Assembly: GCA_958450365.1 (NCBI GenBank)
Contig: CAUEEP010000754.1
Coordinates: forward strand, 444,001-508,000
Origin: Mesorhabditis belari
Lineage: Eukaryota > Nematoda > Chromadorea > Rhabditida > Rhabditidae
Direction of reading: 5' to 3'
Length of the DNA stretch: 64,000 bases
In this document: one piece after another, positions 1-10,966 of the stretch
How the letters are laid out: each line of letters starts with the position of its first letter
How positions within the stretch are numbered: the stretch's first letter is position 1
The notes under the pieces: model-generated
Database searches by the model: none
Seen by the model: the letters and a program-made list of their open reading frames with translations, nothing else
What the model was told of the DNA's origin: nothing
Made by a program: the position numbers and the translations under genes

Positions 1-300
1 TATAAAATATATGTATTATGAACATTTTTTATGTGGGTGACTTTTTGATTGGATGCCCGGAAATACCCTCATTCGTTAGCGGCTGAATTTCGTAAACGGC
101 TACGACATATATATATAATTTTCAAGAAGATCTCTTTAACCTAGAACTCTGGAAGATCTCTAGATGAGAGTTTATAGATTTTGTGAAAAAATGGCCTTTT
201 GTTGAGCTGAAGCGCTGTTTAAGTTCTCTTCTAAACGTCATTTTGTAGAGAACTAGTTAACCTTTCTACTGATATCAAAAGTGTATCATTTGACGCAGTT

Positions 301-490
301 TTAGTCTTGTTCTGCTAGAAGTTTTAGAAATTTCTTTGATTTTCGGCACCATTTCCTCCTCCCCAACTCAATATCTAATATGGATGGGTTCTTTTCTGGG
401 TTGTGGCTGGGATTCGAACCCGCGTCCTCTGGCTGCCCGCGCAAACGCTTAATCAATGAGCTACACCGATCAATAGACTGACGCGTATCC
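301..490 (-). repeat. tRNA-derived sequence and dispersed repeat
   Basis: On the minus strand, about 470 down to 403, the sequence has a perfect B-box match (GGTTCGAATCC) and an A-box-like TAGCTCATTGATTAAGCG. The acceptor and T stems pair only partly, so I read it as a tRNA-derived repeat or tRNA pseudogene, not a working tRNA. The bases just before it (about 160-300) resemble, in reverse orientation, the interior of the TA-flanked element at 28463-28982. Confidence 0.45.
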
Positions 491-2675
491 ACGCGTCAGT
501 GTATTGATCTCAAGGTAGGAGGACCTTATGCTTTACTGTATTCTTGAGTAGGTAGCTGTAAATCACACTGGTGACAGCTTTGTAGCGATAAGTTCAAAAG
601 ATCTAACCTATCTTGACTCTCAGAAAGTTGCGATCGGATTTCGGAGAGCATCGTTATAGCATTCCTGGAATGATAAGAATAGATAATGGCTCAAAAATCT
701 ACTAAAAAAAAATCAAAAATCTACAAAATAAATGTAAAATGAAAGAATAAATGAAAGAGATTTAATTCAAAGATTAGAGTGTGCTTAAAAATGGAAATAA
801 GCCCTTTCTCAAGGAAATTCGCAAATTTGGCACTGTATTCTTCATTTTCCTCCCCGCAACAGTTTGCTTTCTTAAGGAAATTGAAAAGTTCAGTGCACCA
901 GAGAATGCATTTACATTCTAAGCGCAAGGCACCGATAAAGCCTTTAAAGGAATTGTGATGCAAACAAATTTTGAGCATTTCAAAGCAATTGTGGTGCAAA
1001 GAAATTTCAAAAGATTCTCCAGAGAAAAGAGATTCTCCAAAAAAAAGAAATCGATGCTTTGATAAAAGAGACAAAGAAGGGGAAATCTTTAAAAAGACGC
1101 TGTGTTTATAAATTGAACCAACAAATATTCTGTTTGAAAAGTGAGCAATTTTTGAATTTCATAATCGTTTTGATGTTTTTTTTGATCAAAAGGATAGCCA
1201 GAATGAATTAAAAACATAAAAAAGAGCTGTTGGTGACAAATTTTGAGACAACATTTGACGAACAGAGAGCAAACAATGAGATTTATAAAATTTGGCAAGT
1301 AGGGCAAGTGGCAGTGTAAGTAACTCCCTTACCGACAAAATTCAACTTTACGGTCTGATCGAGATTTCCAACGAAACCTGGCTTTTACGTACCAAAATGC
1401 ACAAAAAAATACAAAATTATGAGGGGGGAAACGTTTCTAGAGAAAGAAAAATGAAAAAAACCGTTAGACCTTAAAGTGAATCCACAGTAAGTGCACTTTA
1501 CGGCCTGATCGAGCTTTAACGAGATCGGCCACTCGTACTCATAAAGAAAAGAAAATCTTTCGGAAATGAAAAGAAAATCATTCAAGAAAATCAAAATTAC
1601 CTAGAAAAACAACTTTTGGAATAGAAATTGGTTAATATTAGCTTTTAGAGGTTTTTTAAAACGCGAAAAAAGGTGCGCTAATGAGTTAAGTGCGGAAAAA
1701 AGGTGCGCAAATGTCCGGGTGCGCAAAAAAAGGTCGCACTTTGTCCCACTCCCAAAAAGTAAGCAAAAAAGTAAGCAAAAAAGGAAAACATAAAGAAAAA
1801 CGGCATAAAAGCCTAACAAAGTCCGAAGAATTTATAGAAAAAACCAAATTTATAGACAAAAGGAACCAAATTTGTAGACAAAAGAACCAAATTTGTCTAG
1901 AAAAAGTAACCAAATTTGGTTCCTTTTGGCTAAAACATTAGATTCGACTAAGCCAGGATAAAAGTGCCCCCTCCCAACCACCAAAGTACCGATTTTACGA
2001 AGGGCGAAGAAAATTTAGCAAGCCCTAGCATAAAGAAAAACTAAAAACATAAGCAAAAAAGGAAAACATAAAGAAAAACAGTATAAAAGCCGAAAAAAGA
2101 TCGAAGAATGAAGAAAAAGAAGAAATGAATGCCGAAAAATGAAAAGAATGGCAAAAGGGGAATTTTGTGTGGGGTACGGTAGCGTATCCATGCTTTAGAA
2201 AGCGCGTTGCGCCGTTTTCGCGTCAATCCCTTAAAACCTTATGTAAATAGGATTCTAACTGTGTATTTGGTGCTTTACTATCTAAACGCACACTTCCCAG
2301 CGCACTGAATCCTTCATTTTTGTCAGAAATAGTTGATGTTGCAAGAAAAATGAAGAATTGAGTACAACAAAAGGGATTTGCTTGCTGATTGCTGATTGCT
2401 GATTGCTAGATTTGCAATTTCGAGCACAAAGTACAGACAAAAGAAGATTTTTTGGCTTTTTGATGAAAAGCTCTTCCCTTTTTCTTCTTTCCTTTCCTCT
2501 CTTGAGCAAAGAAAACATTCACCCGACAAAAATGGACCAACAGAAAGGCAGAACAGACAAAACTATGTTGAATCAATGGGGTTTATTCGAAAACAATTGG
2601 AAATAGAAAATGGAGGGCAGAAATTCTGTACTTGAACGCTTGATAGGAGATTGGTTCAAAAGGAATTTCACAAAG
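491..2675. other. Gene-free, A+T-rich stretch with dispersed repeat pieces
   Basis: No exon with sustained coding character was seen. Around 1640-1750 lies a partial copy of the large hairpin family found at 48.3-50.9 kb (GCGCAAATGTCCGGGTGCGC and neighbours). Around 1810-1920 there is a short imperfect repeat of ACCAAATTTGTAGACAAAAG. Confidence 0.5.
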
Positions 2676-3566
2676 CAAAACCAGAACCAAACCAGAACCA
2701 AACCAGAACCAAACCAGAACCAAACCAGAACCAAACCAGAACCCAATCAGAACCAAACCAGAACCAAACCAGAACCAAACCAGAACCAAACCAGAACCAA
2801 ACCAGAACCCAATCAGAACCAAACCAGAACCAAACCAGAACCAAACCAGGACCAAACCAGGACCAAACCAGGACCAAACCAGAACCAAACCAGAACCAAA
2901 CCAGAACAGAACCAGAACCCAATCAGAACCAAACCAGAACCAAAACCAGAACCAAACCAGACCCAATCAGAAAACCAGAACCAAACCAGAAACAGAACCC
3001 AACAAAACCCAATCAGAACCAAACCAGAACCAAAACCAGAACCCAATCAGAACCAAACCAGAACCAAACCAGAACCAAACCAGAACCAAACCAGAACCCA
3101 ATCAGAACCAAACCAGAACCAAACCAGAACCAAACCAGAACCAAACCAGAACCCAATCAGAACCAAACCAGAACCAAACCAGAACCAAACCAGAACCCAA
3201 TCAGAACCAAACCAGAACCAAACCAGAACCAAACCAGAACCAAACCAGAACCCAATCAGAACCAAACCAGAACCAAACCAGAACCAAACCAGAACCCAAT
3301 CAGAACCAAACCAGAACCAAACCAGAACCAAACCAGAACCAAACCAGAATCAAACCAGAACCCAATCAGAACCAAACCAGGACCAAACCAGAACCAAACC
3401 AGAACCAAACCAGAACCAAACCAGAACCAAACCAGAACCCAATCAGAACCAAACCAGAACCAAACCAGAACCAAACCAGAACCAAACCAGAATCAAACCA
3501 GAACCCAATCAGAACCAAACCAGAACCCAACCAGAACCAAACCAGAACCAAACCAGAACCAAACAG
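2676..3566. repeat. 11-bp satellite, AACCAAACCAG
   Basis: About 80 head-to-tail copies of AACCAAACCAG with variant AACCCAATCAG units. Because 11 is not a multiple of 3 and the monomer lacks stop triplets on both strands, the array is open in several frames on both strands. The apparent 319-residue NQNQTRTKPEP protein is therefore a repeat artefact. Confidence 0.95.
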
Positions 3567-4610
3567 TAGAGGCCAAATCTGGGTACATTTTTTCGTAGCA
3601 CATAAAAATCTACTTCATAACTTTTTTATAATGATATCCAGATAGCGTAAAAAAACTTGAGTTTTCAAAATTCTTCTACTGGAAAAAAAGTTATTAAGAT
3701 CAACGTGTTAGCCTAATTGCCTAATTTCCCCAGATAGCCTAATTTTCATGATTTTATAAGGCTTTCATTGTAGAATTTTTAGAAAAACAAGAATTTTCTC
3801 GTTTCTGATTTGTTTTAAAGCTTCAAATTTCTCTAAAAAGTTAAATATAATGATGTAATGTAATGATAATCTTTTTTAATTTAAAGCAAATCACAAAATT
3901 AGCGACTAATTCTTCATTTCTAAAGGAAAATTTCACAAAAAAAGCCGAATTTTCGGCTAAACTGATAAATTACGAAAATCTTTTCTATATATTAGAATAA
4001 GAATTTATTCGAAAAATGATTGAATAAAAAGAAGAGAGAGCTCTGAGAAATCTAACGATTCATTATTGACTGTTTATCGCAAAGATAGGGGCATAAATTC
4101 TCTCAGTGGCGCAACTCAGAAAGCTATTTCAAATAGAGAAGAGACTCTCTTTCTTTCTTTCTCTCTCTTTCTTTCTTTCATAAGACGCGCCTTTTTGGGG
4201 GTCAGCTGGGGGAAAATCGTTGGTGGAGTGAATGAAGATGAGATAGAGAAAAGAAGAAAAGAGTTCTTTGAGGGAAAAAGGGAAGACTGGGCGAAGGCGG
4301 GAAGCACACATTGAGAGCTGACCCTGCATTAGACTTGTTCTCTTGTGCACTTTGTACGAAAATGTAAACACAGCCTTTTTGGTGCAGTGAATGTTTCTTC
4401 TTTTTTTTTTCCGAGCCGTGCAAGAAAGTCGAGGATTCAGTGCGCCAGAAAGGATGTGTTTACAAATTTGAGCAGAAACAGGTCAAAGCCTAATAGCTAG
4501 TGCAGGTCAAAGCTAATGCAGGTCAAAGCCTAATAGACCCACTCTGCTAGGTATGCTAGGTTTATACTTAAATTTTCTCACTTGTTTTGCAAAAAGCAGA
4601 AAGATAAAGG
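3567..4610. other. Gene-free A+T-rich stretch
   Basis: No coding exon recognised. It contains a pyrimidine run of TTTC/CTTT type at 4145-4180. Near 4440-4475 is a dispersed motif (GTGCGCCAGAAAGGATGTG) that recurs, variably, near 890, 29290, 39225-39290 and 50880. Confidence 0.5.
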
Positions 4611-5292
4611 TTGCATGCGGGATCGAACCCGGCCGTCCTGAACTAGAGACCAAAGACCTGGCACTGAGCCATGCTGACGAGTTGACCCAGCCCCTTTTAG
4701 CCGTTTGATCTCAAGGATCTGCTCAAAAAGAGATCTCAAGGATCTGCCCGATCACGGCTGCTTGCAGGATCGAACTCCCGGTCCCGGAACGAGAGGCCAG
4801 CGCTCTCGCACTGCGCCATGCCGACAAGTTGGCAAGGATCTTTTTTCGTGCAGTTTAATCTCAAGGTCCGTGTGGCAGAAAAGAGGCTGATTTATATACA
4901 AAATGGCCGCATGCGGGATTGAACCCCAACCCCCCAGAACGCGAGACAAGCGCTCTGCCACTGCGCCACTCAGTTACCACTGACAATTTGTCGCATCCCC
5001 TTTTCACCCTCTGATCTCAAGGATCTGCTCAAAAAAATCACAAATTTGTAAAGGTCACGGCTGCTTGCGGGATCGAACCCCGACGCCCCGGATCGAGAGG
5101 CCAGCACTCTGGCACTGCGCCACGCTGACAATTTCTCGCATCCCCCTTTTCGCCCTTTGATCTCCAGGATCTGCTCAAAGAAAGCACACATTTGTATAGA
5201 TAACGGCTGCTTGCGGGATTGAACCCGGGATGCTTGCGAGACGCCCCAAAACATGAGACCAGCGCTCTACCACTGCGCCAAGCTGATAAGTT
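4611..5292 (-). repeat. Tandem cluster of five tRNA-derived repeats
   Basis: Five minus-strand tRNA-like units lie at about 4611-4684, 4755-4830, 4905-4978, 5056-5133 and 5202-5292, spaced roughly 150 bp apart. Each has an A-box-like core (for example TGGCGCAGTGG, exact in the last copy) and a B-box-like GGTTCGATCCC or GGTTCAATCCC. Between units a linker recurs with AGGATCTGCTCAAA and a CACGGCTGCTTGC edge. The T loop is one base short for canonical pairing and the acceptor stems do not pair, so these are probably SINE-like or pseudo-tRNA units. The last two retain clear D arms. Confidence 0.7.
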
Positions 5293-6179
5293 GGTGTCCA
5301 TCTTTTTTCTCGACCTTTGATCTCAAGAAACTTGCTCGAACCGGATTTATCAACACTTTTAATAGAAATGAAATGAGATTAGCCAACGAAACAGTGCCAA
5401 ATTCAATGCAAAACAAAATTTTATTGATGAGAGCAGGCTGGCTGAAGAGGACAGCCTTCAATTCGCCCAGAGATACACGAAAATACATATGAACTTGCAG
5501 TCAGTCATGCTGTGGCAGGAAACGAAAGGGAAAAGAAAGGGAAAAGAGCCACTCTATAAAACCACTCTATAAAGGGATTACATTCCCCTTTCCCTCTCCT
5601 CTCATAGTCAGCTTGTTTTTGTGAAATCAATCCACATTAACATCAACATCTATTCGTTAGTTATCTAGCGATAAAGCTCAGTTCTACATTCGTATACAAG
5701 TTCTCGCCTGTAGAAGTTCTCTCCTGTAGAACTGTAGAGTAGAACTGTCCTATAGAACTATCGATCGATCAATGTTTAATCCTTAAAAAGTAGTCATCAA
5801 GAATCTGTTCTCTGTGTTCACCTCAAACACATCCTTTCTGGTGCAACAAGCTGTGATCAATAGACAAATAGACAGCAAAGAACGCACAACTCACCTCAAT
5901 GTGTGTCACTGAAAAAAAAAATAGCACTTGGTAACTGATTTTGGTGGCGAAACGGTGAAAAACAGTGAAAAACAGTAAAAAACAGTGAAAAACCGAGCCA
6001 ATTGGTTTAATTACTCAATTTAGAAACTAAGAAAGCGCTATAATGTATAAAGTTAGGTATAAAGTTAGGTATAAAGTAACTTAGGTATAAAGTTACCACA
6101 AAGAAAACCTTTTGTACAAACTTTTAACCCTTTTAACCCTTTTAACCCTTCTCAATTCTAAAAGAAAACTTTTTTTAAG
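5293..6179. other. Gene-free stretch
   Basis: No exon recognised. Short local repeats only: GTGAAAAACA around 5955-5990, AGTTAGGTATAA around 6050-6085 and TTTTAACCC around 6122-6150. Confidence 0.5.
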
Positions 6180-6340
6180 AGAAAACTTATTCCCCAATCG
6201 ATTCTGACATCAAAGCGTTCAAACTTGTGTGTTTTTGAGAGCAATCATTGGCCTCTAAAATACTCCAAATAAAAAAAATTCCATTACGTTTAGATCGGGT
6301 GAATTCGGGCGCCACTCATTGACGGTGATCACGTTGGGGA
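6180..6340 (-). pseudogene. Mariner-type transposase C-terminal remnant
   Basis: Minus-strand translation from about 6325 reads EWRPNSPDLNVMEFFLFGVF, then an in-frame stop, then RPMIALKNT. This matches the conserved block around the third catalytic residue of Tc1/mariner transposases (SPDLNPMDFFLW type). The stop and the loss of everything upstream make it a dead fragment. Confidence 0.7.
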
Positions 6341-6483
6341 AATTGGGGAAAAAAAAAGGCATACTTGTCTAGAATACAAATCAATCATATCTTTCAATAT
6401 TCAAAAACAAACGAATAACTGTAAAAACAAAAGAGAATCATAAAAACAAAATTGAATCATAAAAACAAAATTTTTCCTCAAAT

Positions 6484-6699
6484 GGACGTGTGCTTTTATG
6501 TTTCGGAAACGATTTGAATTCGGAGAACGATAAAATGGGACAGGATTTCGGAATGGAAAAAGAAGAAATGGATAAAATCTTGAATAATACATTCGGAACA
6601 ATAGCTTTGCAAGTGGAAAAAGAAATTATGGAGAAAAAAGAGAAATGGTCTTATCTCGGGGATTTCTTCTTTGAGGAAAGTGTAGAGATTGAGTGCTAA
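6484..6699 (+). CDS. Small ORF of unknown nature
   Basis: An open frame ends at 6699 and holds an ATG-initiated stretch MGQDFGMEKEEMDKILNNTF rich in Glu, Lys and Met. It is acidic and helix-prone, has no recognised family, no convincing splice sites and lies among repeats. It could be a chance ORF or an exon fragment. Confidence 0.15.
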   Translation, partial: GRVLLCFGNDLNSENDKMGQDFGMEKEEMDKILNNTFGTIALQVEKEIMEKKEKWSYLGDFFFEESVEIEC

Positions 6700-6869
6700 G
6701 AAGAAAAGAAAAGCCAGCAAATGGTTTCTGGAATAGTTATTTACATTTAAAGCTTTTATTAGCTCAAAGCTTTATTAGCTCAAATCCAATTCAAATCTAA
6801 GTCAAATTTGCATCAAATCAGAATTCAGACTTTTCTAAAAAATACCAAATTTCCTCTAACAAGTGCTCC

Positions 6870-7395
6870 CAACTTTAGACGCTTCGTTCTTTAGCCCCCA
6901 TTTTGAGATATTCTTTTGTTTTATATACTAAAAGATAGCCCTTAATGTCTTCTATCTTTTGGTATATTAAACATAAAAATATCTCAAAATGGAGCTGAGA
7001 ACGAGGCGTCTAAAGTTGGGGAGGGGGCGCCTACCAGAGGAAATACGACCCACTTTGGACCCTTCGTTCTTTACCCCATTTTGATATATTTCTTTTGTTT
7101 TATATACTAAAAGATAGCCCTTAATATCCTCTATCTTTTGGTATATTAAACATAAAAATATCTTAAAATGGAGCTGAGAACGAGGCGTCTAAAGTTGGGG
7201 AGGGGGCGCCTACAGAGGAAATACGACCCACTTTGGACCCTTCGTCCTGAGCCCAATTTTGATAGATTTCTTTTGTTTTATATACCAAAAGATAGCCCTT
7301 AATATCTTCTATCTTTTGGTATATTAAACATAAAAATTTCTTAAAATGGAGCTGAGAACGAGGCGTCTAAAGTTGATCGAGAGGGGGCGCTTATT
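6870..7395. repeat. Three tandem hairpin units, period about 178 bp
   Basis: Three head-to-tail copies, each itself an imperfect inverted repeat. The left arm carries a cCTTCGTTCT..CCCATTTTGA segment and AAAAGATAG. The right arm carries CTATCTTTTGGTATATTAAA and AAAATGGAGCTGAGAACGAG. GCGTCTAAAGTTGG marks the unit ends at about 7002, 7181 and 7359. Confidence 0.85.
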
Positions 7396-7794
7396 AGGAA
7401 ATACGATATCAAAGTTCAATCTCATTATATTCATCTAAATTAGAAAAGCCAGCTTTATCGAATAATAAAACAAAATTTGGTCAGTATTTCAGATCTAGAA
7501 AGAGGCTGTGACTGGATGGCTTATCTAGAGTTTGAAGGGAAAGGGAAATGGTGGAAAGGGTATGATTGGAAGGGAAAAGATTGAAGAGAAATGTATGAAG
7601 GGCCGATAATCAAAGAGAAAACAGCCATCCCTTTCTTTCTTTCACTCCATCTCTCGAGAGACACCATTTCGATAAACGACAAACATTTCAGAACATTTCA
7701 AACACTCAGATTTTGCGAGATTTACGATCTTTGAACAGTGAGCATTGGCTAAAGTTTGCTCAAGCTAGTGTATCCCTGATGATGTAACTTGAAA

Positions 7795-8105
7795 AGATTA
7801 AGCAGATCTGCTAGATCTGGTAGAGCTGCTAGAGCTGCTAGATTTGCTAGATCTGCTAGATCTGTTAGATCTGCTAGATTTGCTAGATTTGCTAGATCTG
7901 CTAGATTTGCTAGATCTGCTAGATTTGCTAGACCTGCTAGATCTGCTAGATTTTCTAGATCTGCTAGAGCAGCTAGATTTGCTAGATCTGCTAGATTTGC
8001 TAGATTTGCTAGATCTCCTATATCTCCTATATCTCCTATATCTCCTATATCTCCTATATCTCCTAGATCTCCTATATCTCCTATATCTGCTAGATTTGCT
8101 TAATC
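7795..8105. repeat. 9-bp satellite, GCTAGATCT / GCTAGATTT
   Basis: Tandem 9-bp units GCTAGATCT and GCTAGATTT, changing to CTCCTATAT units from about 8014. The period is a multiple of three, giving artefactual Arg/Ser/Ala or Leu/Asp open frames. Confidence 0.9.
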
Positions 8106-8756
8106 TTGCAAACTTTGCTTGTCTTTATTATATCTATTATTTATCTAACTTATTTAACTCTATAAGAATCCCTTAGATAATCATCTAGACATTCCCCAGC
8201 CGCAGATAATGAGATTACCACCAAGCAAATGCGCCTAAAAATATCCAAGACAAAGAAAAGCTACAACCCTTCTATAGAAAAGCTACAATCGTTCTATAAA
8301 GTACTTTAAGAATTCGAGTTTTAAGAGTTAGGAATTGGTCGAAATCTAAAAAGATTGTTTCTAGAATAGTCAATAGTTCCTAGAATAGTCAATAGTTTCT
8401 ATTTTGCGTTAGAAACCGCAAGAAAGTCTAAAAGAGATCACAAATAAAAACATTGGCCATCAACGGTAGTGAAAAAAAGGTGTGAAAGGACACACTTTTC
8501 AGTCACCAAACGATTGACTGACTGGAAAGAGAAGCTTTCAAGGGAGAGAGTGACAGGAAAGAAGGACAGAAGCCTTTTCACTCTCTTTCCCGAGAACACA
8601 GTCGGTCACCCCCTCCACCCCATGAATGGGAGTCGAATAGCATCGCCTCCGGAAGTGAACGAGGAAAAGAGGGGATTGTTGCTGTTCTGCTCTCTTGTCA
8701 CATTTAGCTCTGGAGTTTCGACCATGGAAACTGGTTTTTTCTACTTATTATAAGCG

Positions 8757-8833
8757 AGAGAGTCTGTGTGTCTGTCTGTCTGTCTGTGTCTGTCTGTCTG
8801 TGTCTTTCTGTCTGTCTGTGTGCGTCTGTCTGT
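8757..8833. repeat. TCTG/TGTC microsatellite
   Basis: Runs of TCTG broken by TGTGTC. Simple repeat with no other signal. Confidence 0.9.
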
Positions 8834-8999
8834 TCTTGTTTCTTGGTTCGACCCTTCTGCAATGCTGGAGTCTTTTTTGAACGTTTCAGGATTCAAATTA
8901 TGAGTAGAAATTGAAATTATACTTGCTAGCTTGCAAAAAAACATAGGCCATTACAAAAAAAAACAAAAATCGTCAAAGTGTAGGTTGAAGGATTCAAAT

Positions 9000-9385
9000 A
9001 CGGACGTCCGATTCAGAACCGGACGTCCATTATTGAATAGATTGATCTAATACGGTTCCAATACGGTCTTTTTTTGATCTAATACGGTTCCAATACGGTT
9101 CTTTTTTTTGATCTAATACGGTTCCAATACGGTTCTTTTTTTTGATCTAATACGGTTCCAATACGGTTCTCGATTCAAAACCGAACGTCCATTATTGAAT
9201 AGATTGATCTAATACGGTTCCAATACGGTTCCTTTTTTGATCCAATACGGTTCCAATACGGTTCTTTTTTTTGATCTAATACGGTTCTAATACGGTTCCA
9301 ATACGGTTCTCGATTCAAAACCGAACGTCCATTATTCAATAAATTCAATAACGGACGTCCAGTTCTAAATCGGAAATCCAATAAC
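9000..9385. repeat. AATACGGTTCC repeat block
   Basis: Repeated AATACGGTTCCAATACGGTT followed by T-runs and GATCT, interleaved with copies of a segment with ACGTCCATTATTGAATAGA. Reverse-orientation copies occur at 47805-47985 and 63385-63445. The palindromic GGACGTCC motif here is shared with the 30-bp satellite at 59.7-60.6 kb. Confidence 0.85.
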
Positions 9386-9435
9386 GGACGTAACATATAT
9401 CACCTTGCTAAACTATATCAGAAATTAGACGTGGG

Positions 9436-9755
9436 CACTACAAACGCTAACTTGCTTCAAATCTGATGGATTGACATGATCTATAGCTCAAAAAAAAATA
9501 GAGAATCTCAAGAGCTTTCGAATGAACTAAAGCACAATCAAAAATATTAATTCTAAAGAAAGTTACAGTGGTTTGTAGCATGACTCGATAGCTTCGACTA
9601 CGCGCGTGTACGGTCCGTTTCCCTACAAACCACTGTAACTTTCTTTAGGATTGATATTTTCATGTCCGTTCGAAAGCTCTTGAGATTCTCTATTTTTTGA
9701 GCTATAGATCATGTCAATCCGACAGATTTGAAGCAAGTTAGAAGCGTTTGTAGTG
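9436..9755. mobile_element. Foldback/MITE-like element, intact copy
   Basis: About 320 bp, bounded by CACTACAAACGC and its inverse GCGTTTGTAGTG. Arms of roughly 135 bp pair imperfectly (GAGAATCTCAAGAGCTTTCG against CGAAAGCTCTTGAGATTCTC) around a centre near 9600. Flanking sequence on both sides (9388-9435 and 9810-9885) is repeated at 49431-49480 and 50208-50283, so the repeated unit is larger than the hairpin. Confidence 0.8.
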
Positions 9756-9999
9756 TGACAGTTTGTCATTTTTGTATTTTATGTTATGTTAAGATCTTCT
9801 GATTCTATTTTGAACTATCAATAAGCAAAGTATCGACGGAAATAAAATTTGATAACTCATTCGTTTCGAGAGTATTCTTTTCTTCGTCTTACTTTTGTAA
9901 ACCACATACGTTTTAACCATAATCACATAGGCCAGGAGTGGTTCTAGATTACTTTGGCCTACATTGAAAAACAAATCTTTTACTGTTGAATTGCTACAG

Positions 10000-10299
10000 G
10001 CTCAAATATTGCAGCTGAATGCTGAATTGCAGCGACTACGCCGTCGAACAAATCCCGTTCCTAAACGGTGTTCCGTCTGCGCAAATCGACGTGCGCTCTC
10101 TCCTTGGGTTGAGCCCCCCCTCACACGCCCCATCCACCCGCATCCAGGCCACGGGGACATGAGGAAGAGCCACACCCAATGCAACTTAATTAAAATCGGC
10201 GCTCTGTCTCTCTTTTTGCTCAGCGTGATGGCGATTAGCTCATTGAAAAACTCGCCGATTTCTATCGTCTCCGATATTTTATCAACCGAAATCTTGTAA
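10000..10299 (+). CDS. Putative terminal exon of an unidentified gene, leucine-rich helix plus one membrane segment
   Basis: An acceptor-like GCTACAG precedes 10000. From there a frame runs 99 codons to TAA at 10297-10299. The start (AQILQLNAELQRLRRR) has leucine spacing like the end of a leucine zipper. A middle part holds CSVC and a Pro/His-rich stretch, followed by a hydrophobic segment (IGALSLFLLSVMAISSL) and a short polar tail. G+C is well above the flanks, as in real exons here. The upstream exons were not found; the foldback element at 9436-9755 may lie in the preceding intron. A bZIP or other zipper protein with a tail anchor is possible but unproven. Confidence 0.4.
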   Translation, partial: AQILQLNAELQRLRRRTNPVPKRCSVCANRRALSPWVEPPLTRPIHPHPGHGDMRKSHTQCNLIKIGALSLFLLSVMAISSLKNSPISIVSDILSTEIL

Positions 10300-10960
10300 A
10301 GAAACCATTCCGCTTCTCACCTATTTCTTTGAACTTTAACCTTACTGAATTTACAAAAGGTTAAAGTTGAATTTTACTTACTTTTACACGTTTACAACTT
10401 ACTGAATTTACAAATTCTAAAACTTTTTTTTTAAATTCGAAAGCTGTTTTTTAAATTCTAAAACTGTTTTTTAAAATTCTAAAACTCTTTTTTAAAATTC
10501 TAGAACTGTTTTTTTAAATCATTGCAAATTCTCTTTGTTAAAAAGTAAAAACGATATTAAAGGCAAATTAAGCGTCCGCGAATTAAAGCAAATTAAGCTT
10601 CCGCTTCCGCAAGTTTGAAAGGTTTGGTGAAAAAATTTTTGCATTTTTCAAACAATTCAACGAATTTGTTGACCAATCTCTGCATTTTCTTCAAAAACGG
10701 CTCTTGTTTTTATAAAAACCTTGAAAACTGTATGTTTTGCTTGCTCTGATGAGTCAATGACAATGACAAAATCAGGACTGTGACTAACTTTGATTTCTTC
10801 ATCGTTTCTTTGTTTTGGAATCTTTAAAGTTCTTTTAAAATTTAAAATTAACGTTTAAACCTTCAAGTTTAAAGTTTAAATCTTTGCATTTTTTTTATGT
10901 TGCTTCTTGTTGTTGTTGTTTTTTATACAGTTGCTTCTTCCAAATAATTACTCAGTTTTC
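10300..10960. other. Intergenic region upstream of spe-39
   Basis: A+T-rich, with repeated TTTTTTAAATTCTAAAACT-like units around 10420-10520 and no exon. It should contain the promoter of spe-39, or of a spe-39/aho-3 transcription unit. No defined promoter motif can be named. Confidence 0.5.
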
Positions 10961-10962
10961 AG
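10961..10962 (+). promoter_or_regulatory. Splice (probably trans-splice) acceptor upstream of spe-39
   Basis: CAGTTTTCAG ends at 10962, four bases before the ATG at 10967. In nematodes such an acceptor just upstream of the start codon, with no obvious upstream exon, is typically the spliced-leader addition site. An intron in the 5' untranslated region is the alternative. Confidence 0.6.
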
Positions 10963-10966
10963 GTCG

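Noticed and set aside
2610..3598. 319- and 315-codon plus-strand frames of NQNQTRTKPEP repeats
   Set aside because: Produced by an 11-bp satellite open in several frames on both strands; no unique coding sequence at either end.
4611..5292. A cluster of functional tRNA genes
   Set aside because: T loops are one base short and acceptor stems do not pair, despite good A and B boxes.
10010..10050. Two TTGCAGC motifs 18 nt apart, resembling IRE1 cleavage loops of xbp-1
   Set aside because: They lie in leucine-coding repeats, no paired stem-loops were seen around them, and the protein does not resemble XBP1.
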